Assembly: GCA_002358575.1 (NCBI GenBank)
Contig: DEPD01000092.1
Coordinates: 1-31,521 of the forward strand
Length of the DNA: 31,521 nucleotides
Source: Lachnospiraceae bacterium UBA3401
Lineage (GTDB): Bacteria; Bacillota; Clostridia; Lachnospirales; Lachnospiraceae
Direction of reading: 5' to 3'
Shown here: in pieces, positions 1 to 6,888 of the stretch
Position numbering within the stretch: the first letter of the stretch is position 1
Layout: each line of letters opens with the position of its first letter
Program-made: the position numbers and the translations under genes
Notes under the pieces: generated by a model
Told to the model about the DNA's origin: nothing
Databases searched by the model: none
What the model saw: the letters and a program-made list of their open reading frames with translations, nothing else

Positions 1-110
1 GTTCACGAATCTAATTTCTGGCCGGATGGAGTACTAGCATTTACTGCGAATTATTTCAATTGAACTCCATTCACCCGCATAATTCTGTTTTGCAAAATTA
101 CAAGTATACA

Positions 111-1793
111 CTACTTCCGCCGCAATCGAAATCTATGTACAGAGTCTTTTAAATTTTCAGCGCTGTGTCGTAGTCCTTGTGCAGAAGAGGCGGTATCTTC
201 TGCGGTTGAGGCGTTATTTTGAACAACATCGGAAATCTGGTTCATGCCGACAGTTACCTGTTCAAGCGACTCAGCTTGCTGCAACGCAGAGGAGGCAATC
301 CGCTCAATCATTACCGCAGACTGTTCGCCGCTGGCAATAACTTCTGTCAGCGCATTCATAGTTTCAATAGAGAGCGAGGCACCACTTTGTACTTGCTTGA
401 TAGATTTTTCTATTAGGAGTGAAATATTCTTGGCAGATTCTGTACTTTTGTTTGCAAGACTCTGCACTTCGCCAGCCACAACAGCAAAGCCTTTTCCCGC
501 TTCGCCTGCGCGTGCCGCTTCTACAGATGCATTTAGTGCAAGGATATTTGTCTGCAAGGAAATATCTTCAATTGTTTTAGTAATGCCGCCAATCTGGCGA
601 GAAGAATTGGATATTTCCTCGATTGCCGCACGCAGTGCTTCCATTTTCTCATTGCACAGTAACAGATGTTTCATGGCTTGTTCCGATGCTTTGTTGGCGT
701 TGTCTGCATCAGAAGAGGTATTGTTTACCTGTTTTGAGATTTCTGAGATGCTTGCGGATAATTCCTGCACTGCAGCGGCCTGCTCTGCAGCACCGTCCGA
801 CATATTCTGTGCACTAGATGACATTTTGCCAGATTCCTCTGATACGTGTTCTGAAGTTTTATTAATTTGATACAACGCACTGTTAAAAGAGTCAAGGATT
901 TGTGCCATTGCGCACTGAATAGGTTGAAACTCACCGCGATAATCATCACTGATAGACAGATTCAGGTTTCCTTGTGCCATCTGGGTTAGTGTTGTGTTGA
1001 TATCGCTGATATATTTTTTTAGTTCGCGTTTTGTCTCGTGAATCGAGTCCACAAGCATTCCGATTTCTGAGGTGTCAGGTGTCAGATGAAAATTAGCGGA
1101 AAGATTTCCCTGAGAAATTTCTTGCATTTGTCTTTTGACTGTCATGACAGGGCGTAGCACTTTGTAGCGGACTAGAAACATATTGCAAAGCTGCATAATG
1201 CCGACAACGGAGAGCGCAAATATCATCTGCAACCGAATGGTTTCAATCGTTTGTTTTAGAAGTGAAACTTGTTCTGCTGTTCGTGTGTCTAAGACGGAGA
1301 GAAATTGTTCTTTTAGGGTATTGATTTTGGCAATGGAATCGCTGTATTCTGTCCCGTATACGTAATCCAGCGCTGTCGCTCTTTTTCCAGTGCGCACATT
1401 TTTCATCGCTTCATCCTCAAGCGGGATAAGCTGATTGGAGAGCGCATACATGTCATCAATCATTTTTTGTTCTGTGGAGGTGATGCCGATTTCCTGCATT
1501 GCAGCAACGCCTTTGTCGCGGTTTTTTAGCGTGTCAACTTCGTTCCAGTAATTGTCAAAATGTTCTTGAAGTCCAGTAGCGGCAAACGCCCGCACTTCAT
1601 TTGTCAGATATGCGGAACCGTTCATAAAACGGTTTGCATTGTAGGTTAGGCTAAAGCGCTCCTCATATGCATTGTTAAGTTGTGTGTTGACGTTTCTATA
1701 TGAATATAGCGAAAACGCCAGAAAAAATAGTGATATGATGGAAATACCGTTTAAGATTGTGGTGAGTAAGGATTGACTGAGTGCTTTTTTCAT
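111..1793 (-). CDS. Methyl-accepting chemotaxis protein
   Basis: Membrane chemoreceptor that senses an external signal and controls the CheA/CheW kinase complex. The 560-residue protein has the full architecture. A first membrane segment lies at about residues 9-32, followed by an extracellular helical sensor region to about 187. A second membrane segment lies at about 188-209, then a HAMP linker to about 265, and a long cytoplasmic coiled coil. The kinase-contact tip is the conserved stretch LQTNILALNASVEAARAGE at about residues 415-435. The start is supported by AAGGGAGAT just upstream of the ATG. The protein ends in HRFRLRRK, so there is no C-terminal tether pentapeptide for CheR/CheB. No other chemotaxis gene is in the window, so it is an orphan receptor. 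The ligand cannot be told from sequence. Confidence 0.97.
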   Translation of the reverse strand: MKKALSQSLLTTILNGISIISLFFLAFSLYSYRNVNTQLNNAYEERFSLTYNANRFMNGSAYLTNEVRAFAATGLQEHFDNYWNEVDTLKNRDKGVAAMQEIGITSTEQKMIDDMYALSNQLIPLEDEAMKNVRTGKRATALDYVYGTEYSDSIAKINTLKEQFLSVLDTRTAEQVSLLKQTIETIRLQMIFALSVVGIMQLCNMFLVRYKVLRPVMTVKRQMQEISQGNLSANFHLTPDTSEIGMLVDSIHETKRELKKYISDINTTLTQMAQGNLNLSISDDYRGEFQPIQCAMAQILDSFNSALYQINKTSEHVSEESGKMSSSAQNMSDGAAEQAAAVQELSASISEISKQVNNTSSDADNANKASEQAMKHLLLCNEKMEALRAAIEEISNSSRQIGGITKTIEDISLQTNILALNASVEAARAGEAGKGFAVVAGEVQSLANKSTESAKNISLLIEKSIKQVQSGASLSIETMNALTEVIASGEQSAVMIERIASSALQQAESLEQVTVGMNQISDVVQNNASTAEDTASSAQGLRHSAENLKDSVHRFRLRRK

Positions 1794-1858
1794 ATGATAA
1801 TCTCCCTTTCAATATTCCTCATTGTCGTAGAGGGATATATTTTTGTGTCGTCTATTAC

Positions 1859-1887
1859 AGTTTACAAAAAATAAAGGGGAATTTCAA
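1859..1887 (-). promoter_or_regulatory. Possible sigma-A promoter of the chemoreceptor gene
   Basis: On the minus strand, TTGAAA (1887-1882) is followed after 17 bases by TAAACT (1864-1859), about 65 bases upstream of the chemoreceptor start at 1793. I saw no SigD-type flagellar promoter pattern in this gap. The -10 match is only 4 of 6, so this is tentative. Confidence 0.35.
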
Positions 1888-2020
1888 TATTTCTTAAGAA
1901 AAGAGTGAAAACAATAGTTACAGAATAATTGTAATATATATCTGTAGATTATGAAGGGGCACTGTTTAGTAACTATTCCAATAACGTACACTTTTAAACG
2001 CCCCTTTGTTTTGATTGCTG

Positions 2021-2596
2021 CTATAGCGCGCACAAAGAGATTGTATTTGTCTTTTCAATTAGCTTTTTGTAAACCCATTCTATAAACCATGCTTCTGAGG
2101 GCACTTTAAGGGCATCTTCAAAGGACCACCATTTCACGGCCTGATTTTCGTCTTGATTTATGATTAATGTCTCATTTTCATCTGCTTCGGCTAGATAGGT
2201 AACATTCATATGTAAGTGACTTGGAACATAAACGCCTCTTTTAATGTGTCCATTGACTGTTAAAAGTTCTAGGCTGAATATTTCTGGGCTTACAAGAACT
2301 CCATGTGCAACGCCAGTCTCCTCCTGCAATTCGCGCAATGCCACTGACCGCAGATCTTCATTACCATCAGCATGACCGCCAATCCATGCCCAGGAATCGT
2401 AGAGGTTATGATATACCATTAACGTCTTTGTACGCTCTTTATTGACTGTCCATATGGAAGCTGAAAAATGGGCAGTTTGATTTTCACGGTCCAGATAATC
2501 AGAGTGATGTGTTATAAAATCAATCATGCATTTTTTATCACATGCTTCCTGCTGATTATAAGGTTTATAGTTTTTAATATCTTGTAATAAATTCAT
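2021..2596 (-). CDS. Nudix hydrolase family protein
   Basis: Cytoplasmic pyrophosphohydrolase acting on an unknown nucleoside-diphosphate-linked substrate. The 191-residue protein carries a complete Nudix box (G-x5-E-x7-REL-x-EE-x-G) beginning GGHADGNED and ending RELQEETG, at about residues 73-95. All metal-binding glutamates are present, so it should be active. The N-terminal 45 residues and the C-terminal helix flank a normal Nudix fold. AGGAGA sits just upstream of the ATG. It lies on the same strand downstream of the macrodomain/sirtuin pair but is separated from them by a structured 311-base gap. A link to ADP-ribose turnover is attractive from position but not shown. The Nudix family has many substrates, and nothing here fixes the one used. 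Confidence 0.9.
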   Translation of the reverse strand: MNLLQDIKNYKPYNQQEACDKKCMIDFITHHSDYLDRENQTAHFSASIWTVNKERTKTLMVYHNLYDSWAWIGGHADGNEDLRSVALRELQEETGVAHGVLVSPEIFSLELLTVNGHIKRGVYVPSHLHMNVTYLAEADENETLIINQDENQAVKWWSFEDALKVPSEAWFIEWVYKKLIEKTNTISLCAL

Positions 2597-2689
2597 ATTA
2601 TTTGTCTCCTGTAATCATCAACAACACCTTTTTTGTAGTTTATCATACTTTTCGATAGTTGACTATACATTTATGTCAAATATTAGAGT

Positions 2690-2840
2690 ATTCGTTACAG
2701 TTCGGCTTTGCTGAACTGTAACGAATCAAGCCATGCAAAATCATTTCGCGATGGCTTAATGCTTACCCACTATGCTTTCTTACGTGGCTTGTAAAGCCAT
2801 AATTTGTAGCGTAGTGCAGCGTCCTAGGCGGAACTGTAAC
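2690..2840. repeat. Multi-hairpin intergenic element, copy A
   Basis: Fills most of the 311-base gap between the Nudix and sirtuin genes; no gene is seen there. The first hairpin has 14-base perfect arms (ATTCGTTACAGTTC 2690-2703 with 2713-2726), extended by a wobble pair and two GC pairs to a three-base loop. The second has AAGCCAT 2728-2734 paired with ATGGCTT 2751-2757. The third has CACTATGC 2768-2775 with GCGTAGTG 2809-2816, enclosing TGGCTT/AAGCCA (2785-2799). The end, GAACTGTAAC 2831-2840, is also complementary to GTTACAGTTC 2694-2703, so the first arm has two possible partners. The stretch 2727-2757 matches 23430-23460 at 27 of 31 positions, which makes this a dispersed repeat. Confidence 0.75.
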
Positions 2841-2907
2841 AAGTATTCATAATTGCAAGAGAAAAATATTAAATATAAACAAATATTGTTTGTTTTGCAA
2901 AGCGATT

Positions 2908-3777
2908 TTATAATTGCTTCAATATTTCGCCAATGTCTCCGACAATACCTATTGACTGCTTTTTGATTTCTGTCGGAATAGAAGATTCTGACAGATTCAT
3001 ATATACGTAAGTAGCATTTGGATTGTTATAAGTCATTTGCCAAAATGGATATTTAATAATTCCTGGTGTGTTGTTGCCAACTCCTAATTCCAGATACAAG
3101 ACGCTTGATTTTTTATGACAGCGCAAAAAGTTTTGATACCTGCCAGCGGCGATATGCCAGCCAATATCTTCAACAAACGTATCGTCCGCTCGCAAATTCA
3201 TTGTCATAGGTGCACCACAGACAGGACAGCAAGGGATTAATGCAGATGGAATACGCATATTTTCCTGTTCTGCAACCATTTTTTTAATAGCGGTCTCATT
3301 ATCGTAAGTTTTGTTGTGACAAGGCTTTGAGCATTGCCATAACCCATAATCGCCTTGCGTATAAAATAATCTGTGTTTATCAAAACCTGCCTTTTGGAAA
3401 CAGTGGTCTACATTGGTGGTTAAGACAAAATAGTCTTTGTCTCGTACAAGATTGTATAAATCATTGTAAACCGTTTTCGGCGCATCTTGATAGCGATTGA
3501 TAAAGACGTAACGGCTCCAATATGCCCAGTATTCTTCCAATGTTTTGTAAGGATAAAAGCCCGCCGTATACATATCTTGAAAACCATATTTTTCAATAAA
3601 ATCTGAGAAATGCTCAGAAAAGTGTTTTCCAAAATATATAAATCCGGCAGACGTAGACAGCCCAGCGCCAGCCCCTACTAGAATTGCATCTGCCTGTTGC
3701 ATTTTTTGACGCACTTCTTCTATTGTATTATTCCAGTAATTGTCTGTAGATTTCGTAGTCGCAGTCTTTGAATACAT
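2908..3777 (-). CDS. SirTM-type sirtuin (macrodomain-linked Sir2 protein), probable protein ADP-ribosyltransferase
   Basis: A 289-residue Sir2-fold NAD+-dependent enzyme. The NAD-binding GAGAGLSTSAG lies at residues 35-45 and TTNVDH at 120-125. A zinc ribbon is formed by C149, C153, C184 and C187. Classical sirtuins have a catalytic histidine in a motif like ELHGS. Here the corresponding stretch is YTQGDYG, with Gln141 in that place and Asn122 nineteen residues before it. This is the signature of class M sirtuins, reported to ADP-ribosylate a lipoylated carrier protein rather than deacetylate. GGAGGTGATTTTCA precedes the ATG and lies inside the 3' end of the macrodomain gene, so the two are translationally coupled. 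The usual partners GcvH-L and LplA2 are not nearby, so the target is unknown. Confidence 0.9.
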   Translation of the reverse strand: MYSKTATTKSTDNYWNNTIEEVRQKMQQADAILVGAGAGLSTSAGFIYFGKHFSEHFSDFIEKYGFQDMYTAGFYPYKTLEEYWAYWSRYVFINRYQDAPKTVYNDLYNLVRDKDYFVLTTNVDHCFQKAGFDKHRLFYTQGDYGLWQCSKPCHNKTYDNETAIKKMVAEQENMRIPSALIPCCPVCGAPMTMNLRADDTFVEDIGWHIAAGRYQNFLRCHKKSSVLYLELGVGNNTPGIIKYPFWQMTYNNPNATYVYMNLSESSIPTEIKKQSIGIVGDIGEILKQL

Positions 3778-4501
3778 TGAAAATCACCTCCAAACCACTT
3801 TGCGTTTTTGCTTGAAAATCCTTTACTGTCTGGATTGCTATCTGGGCGGCTGTTTCATTTGGAAAATGAAATTCGCCTGTAGAAATACAGCAAAAGGCAA
3901 TGCTTTTTAACTGATTTGCTGCTGCAAGTTCGAGACAGGAACGATAACAATTGGATAGCAATGCACAATCCTGCTGTGTGACGTTGCCGTGAATAATGGG
4001 ACCGACCGTGTGCAGTACATGGCGGCAGGGCAGATTATAGGCTCTTGTAATTTTTGCTTTTCCCGTAGGTTCCTCCATTTTTTGTTTTTTCATAATGCGA
4101 GAACATTCCAGACGAAGTTCTATGCCGGCGGCAGAATGAATTGCATTGTCAATACACCCATGACAGGGTACAAAGCAGCCAAGCATGGCACTGTTTGCCG
4201 CATTTACAATGGCGTCTACAGACAGATGGGTAATATCGCCTTGCCATAAGTAAATTCCCGGTTGTACAGGGGAAAGAGCAGAGAGGGAAATAACACTTTT
4301 TTTGGTACATTCTTCTTGCAAGTATGCGTTCTGCACTTCCAAAAATTCTTTTGAAACTGCTCTTGGCGGGCGTATATTCATAAGGGAACGCAGCAGTCGT
4401 TTCCTCTCTGTATTCTCCGCAGGAATCACTATTGATTTTAGCGCATTATTTTCATTTATTAAATAGTTTATCAGAAAAGTAAGCCGTTCTGTCTGTGTCA
4501 T
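3728..4501 (-). CDS. Zn-containing macrodomain protein, probable protein-ADP-ribose hydrolase
   Basis: A 257-residue protein with a helical N-terminal part (1-80) and a macrodomain (about 83-257). The ADP-ribose site is visible as QGDITHL (87-93) and VNAANSAMLGC (99-109). The stretch GCFVPCHGCIDNAIH (108-122) is the Zn-macro signature, with C109, H114 and C116 the likely zinc ligands. Members of this class remove the ADP-ribose added by SirTM enzymes, so the pair is a writer and eraser. The frame is open upstream to 4585, but AGAAAGGAGT just before the ATG at 4501 decides the start. Its last 50 bases overlap the start of the sirtuin gene, which argues for one transcript. No other odd feature was seen. 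Confidence 0.93.
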   Translation of the reverse strand: MTQTERLTFLINYLINENNALKSIVIPAENTERKRLLRSLMNIRPPRAVSKEFLEVQNAYLQEECTKKSVISLSALSPVQPGIYLWQGDITHLSVDAIVNAANSAMLGCFVPCHGCIDNAIHSAAGIELRLECSRIMKKQKMEEPTGKAKITRAYNLPCRHVLHTVGPIIHGNVTQQDCALLSNCYRSCLELAAANQLKSIAFCCISTGEFHFPNETAAQIAIQTVKDFQAKTQSGLEVIFNVFKDCDYEIYRQLLE

Positions 4502-4540
4502 GGGGGTACTCCTTTCTATTTTTTGTAAAGGGTAATGTGT

Positions 4541-4572
4541 TCTATAGTCCCTGCCATGATAAGGCAAGGGAC
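4541..4572 (-). promoter_or_regulatory. Possible operator and -10 element upstream of the macrodomain gene
   Basis: An inverted repeat GTCCCTGCC (4547-4555) / GGCAAGGGAC (4563-4572), nine pairs with one bulged base, lies next to TATAGA on the minus strand (4546-4541). This is about 45 bases before the macrodomain start. Overlap with a promoter core would suit a repressor site. It follows directly after the decayed gene remnant, so it could also be a chance structure. Confidence 0.3.
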
Positions 4573-4591
4573 TCGTGATTTGCACAGTTTC

Positions 4592-4715
4592 TTATTCTGC
4601 CACAACTGAAATTCTCTGTTGTATATGATTTCCGTTAAGTGCTTCGTCAACCATAGCAACCGCATAGTCAGCGTAACTGATTATGCTTTCTCCCTTGGCG
4701 TTTATTTTTAATTTT
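4592..4715 (-). pseudogene. C-terminal remnant of an NAD(P)-dependent oxidoreductase (SDR/NmrA type)
   Basis: On the minus strand about 40 codons ending at TAA (4594-4592) read INAKGESIISYADYAVAMVD, continuing to QQRISVVAE. The pattern K/GESxISYADYAxAMxDE...HIxQRxxVV is the usual C-terminus of small NAD(P)-binding, NmrA-like oxidoreductases of about 210 residues. Nothing upstream of about 4715 continues the homology and there is no start codon with a ribosome site. The first four fifths of the gene have been lost. Confidence 0.7.
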
Positions 4716-4820
4716 ATTTGTGGTTTGTTTGTTGCTTGTAAGATTATAATAAATCTGTAGAGAATTAATGTAAAGTAAGCACAAAAAAGTTCTATAGTTA
4801 CTAATTAGAAACTATTGTGA

Positions 4821-4985
4821 GAAAACAGAAAATTTATTTTAAACCAGGTGATTGTATTAGATGGCAAGGGCGAAGGCAGAATTGGGGTAAGACTAAACGT
4901 GCGAGAGGAAGATTTAAAGGCGTTTTTAGATAAGACAGGCAATGAGAAAGACACTATTGTGACATATAAGGTCGTTATCAAATAG
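4821..4985 (+). pseudogene. 3' remnant of an unrecognised gene
   Basis: A 54-codon open stretch just after an in-frame TGA (4818-4820). It includes VIVLDGKGEGRIGVRL, then NVREEDLKAFLDKTG, and ends YKVVIK-TAG. Its composition looks like real coding sequence: charged, alternating, with good wobble use. It has no start codon with a ribosome site and is followed at once by a classical terminator, as the end of a real gene would be. I do not recognise the family. A short complete gene with a poor start cannot be ruled out. Confidence 0.4.
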
Positions 4986-4992
4986 TTCCTTA

Positions 4993-5023
4993 CTCGGTCT
5001 GATTTTGTCAGACCGGGTGTTTT
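4993..5023 (+). terminator. Rho-independent terminator
   Basis: CGGTCTGA (4995-5002), loop TTTTG, TCAGACCG (5008-5015), extended outward by one wobble and one GC pair, then TGTTTTAT. It closes the remnant that ends at 4985 and insulates the uronate/hemicellulose block that starts at 5206. Confidence 0.75.
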
Positions 5024-5063
5024 ATGCGCAAAGGAAATATGCAGCTTTTGGCTTTTTGATAAC

Positions 5064-5139
5064 TTGCTATCTCTTGTAAGATATGTTAAAGTAGGCATAC
5101 AAAATCGTAATATATGCCTATACGATCATTATAAATGAT
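5064..5139 (+). promoter_or_regulatory. Probable promoter with clustered dyads upstream of the fructuronate reductase gene
   Basis: TTGCTA (5064-5069), a 17-base spacer and TAAAGT (5087-5092) make a plausible promoter. Three perfect inverted repeats follow directly. TAGGCATA (5092-5099) pairs with TATGCCTA (5113-5120). ATCGTA (5104-5109) pairs with TACGAT (5121-5126), interlocked with the first. ATCATT (5125-5130) pairs with AATGAT (5134-5139). Their place over the likely transcription start suits operators for a substrate-responsive repressor. Which regulator binds is not known. Confidence 0.4.
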
Positions 5140-5205
5140 AAGAAATGAGTTTGTGAAAGGGTGTAGAATAATTTTAATCATATTTTAGGAAAGGAGTCAG
5201 GAATT

Positions 5206-6810
5206 ATGAAGATTAGTTTACAGGGTATTGCAGAGCAAAGACAGTGGGAGGAGAAAGGGTATTCTCTGCCAAAGTATGATATGCAGAAAGTGGCGAGAGC
5301 AGCGAAGGAAAATCCTTTTTGGATTCACTTTGGGGCGGGGAATTTGTTTCGTGCATTTCATGCTGTTTTGGTACAGAATTTGCTGGATGCTGGAAAGTTG
5401 GACAAGGGAATTCTTGTAGCAGAAGGATTTGACTATGAAATTATAGAGAAGATGTACGCGCCGCATGATAATCTTGGGATTGCAGTGACGTTAAAAGCAG
5501 ACGGAACAATTGACAAGAAGGTGGTTGGGAGCGTTGCGGAGGCGCTGCCATTAGATTCGGAAAATGACATGGCATTTGGGCGGTTAAAGGGAATTTTTTC
5601 AAATGATTCGTTGCAGATGGCGACATTCACAATCACTGAGAAGGGGTATAGTTTGACGAATGCAAAATCAGAACTGTTGCCTGATGTTGCGGCGGATTTT
5701 GTGGCGGGACCAGAGAAGCCAGTTAGCTATATGGGAAAAGTATCTGCTTTGTTGTATGCGCGATATAACGCAGGGCAAAAACCAATTGCGATGGTCAGCA
5801 CAGACAATTGTTCGCACAATGGGGATAAGCTGTACACAGCAGTCTCATCTTTTGCGAAAGCATGGGTGCAAAACGGAAAGGCAGATGCGGACTTTTTGGC
5901 TTATATTGACTCTGCGAAAGTTTCTTTTCCGTGGAGCATGATTGATAAGATTACACCCAGACCAGATGTATCTGTAGAAAAGATTTTACGAGAGGAGGGC
6001 GTGGAGGAATTGGAACCAGTGATCACTTCTAAAAATACGTATGTTGCACCGTTTGTAAATGCTGAGGAGACAGAGTATCTAGTGATTGAGGATGATTTCC
6101 CAAATGGACGACCGAAACTTGAGGAGGGCGGAATCTTATTTACGGACCGTGAGACAGTGGACAAGGTGGAGAAAATGAAGGTGTGTACTTGTCTGAACCC
6201 ATTGCATACGTGCCTTGCAATTTTTGGTTGTCTGCTTGGATATCACAAGATTTCGGATGAGATGCAGGACGAAGAATTGGTGAAGTTGGTGAAGATTGTG
6301 GGGTATCAGGAGGGACTTCCCGTCGTGATTAATCCAGAGATTTTAAATCCCAGAGAATTTATAGACACAGTGCTTAGAGTGCGTGTACCCAATCCATTTA
6401 TGCCAGATACACCGCAACGAATTGCAACAGATACATCACAGAAGCTGGCAATTCGTTTTGGCGAGACAATCAAGGCTTATCAGGCAGACAGCGAGCGCAA
6501 GGTGGATGACCTACATATGATACCACTTGTGCTTGCAGGTTGGCTGCGCTATTTAATGGCGGTGGATGACAGTGGGAAGCCATTTGAATTAAGTTCAGAC
6601 CCGTTGCTTGAGACGCTATGTCCGCAGATGGCAAAGCTGAAATTAGGCGATGTTGATGTGGAGGAGGTCTTAAGACCAATTATGGAAAATGATAAGATTT
6701 TTGGTGTAAATTTATATGAGGTAGGTCTGGCTGATAAGGTTTGCAGTTATTTTAGAGAGTTGGCAGCAGAACCAGGAGCAGTGCGCAGAACCTTGCAAAA
6801 ATATGTCTAA
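5206..6810 (+). CDS. uxuB: Mannitol dehydrogenase family protein, probable fructuronate reductase (D-mannonate oxidoreductase)
   Basis: Predicted NAD-dependent interconversion of D-fructuronate and D-mannonate in glucuronate catabolism. The 534-residue protein opens with the family's nucleotide-binding region (WIHFGAGNLFRAFHAVLVQN, about residues 38-57). It carries the active-site motif WSMIDKITPRPD near residue 245, where the lysine is catalytic in polyol and mannonate dehydrogenases, followed by the all-helical C-terminal domain. Length fits the long (about 535-residue) uronate branch rather than short mannitol-phosphate dehydrogenases. AAAGGAG precedes the ATG. It is followed after 78 bases by a GH2 glycosidase on the same strand, which suggests use of uronic acids from plant hemicellulose. 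Altronate (tagaturonate) or mannitol specificity cannot be excluded from sequence. Confidence 0.85.
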   Translation: MKISLQGIAEQRQWEEKGYSLPKYDMQKVARAAKENPFWIHFGAGNLFRAFHAVLVQNLLDAGKLDKGILVAEGFDYEIIEKMYAPHDNLGIAVTLKADGTIDKKVVGSVAEALPLDSENDMAFGRLKGIFSNDSLQMATFTITEKGYSLTNAKSELLPDVAADFVAGPEKPVSYMGKVSALLYARYNAGQKPIAMVSTDNCSHNGDKLYTAVSSFAKAWVQNGKADADFLAYIDSAKVSFPWSMIDKITPRPDVSVEKILREEGVEELEPVITSKNTYVAPFVNAEETEYLVIEDDFPNGRPKLEEGGILFTDRETVDKVEKMKVCTCLNPLHTCLAIFGCLLGYHKISDEMQDEELVKLVKIVGYQEGLPVVINPEILNPREFIDTVLRVRVPNPFMPDTPQRIATDTSQKLAIRFGETIKAYQADSERKVDDLHMIPLVLAGWLRYLMAVDDSGKPFELSSDPLLETLCPQMAKLKLGDVDVEEVLRPIMENDKIFGVNLYEVGLADKVCSYFRELAAEPGAVRRTLQKYV

Positions 6811-6888
6811 AATAGTGGAGACAGGCAATAAAGATTTAGATAAAGCTGCTGTGGGAAAAATATTTCTAAGGTGGCATGGGGGATTAAT

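Noticed and set aside
244..870. Long open frame on the plus strand opposite the chemoreceptor signalling domain
   Set aside because: It mirrors the conserved minus-strand coding sequence, has alanine/serine-rich composition typical of an antisense shadow, and has no ribosome site.
1954..2006. Terminator-like pair AAGGGGC/GCCCCTT downstream of the Nudix gene
   Set aside because: Arms are only seven bases and are separated by about 40 bases; too weak to call.
4805..5098. Possible 97-residue gene on the minus strand
   Set aside because: It reads through the terminator hairpin and the opposite-strand gene remnant, and shows no motif or ribosome site.
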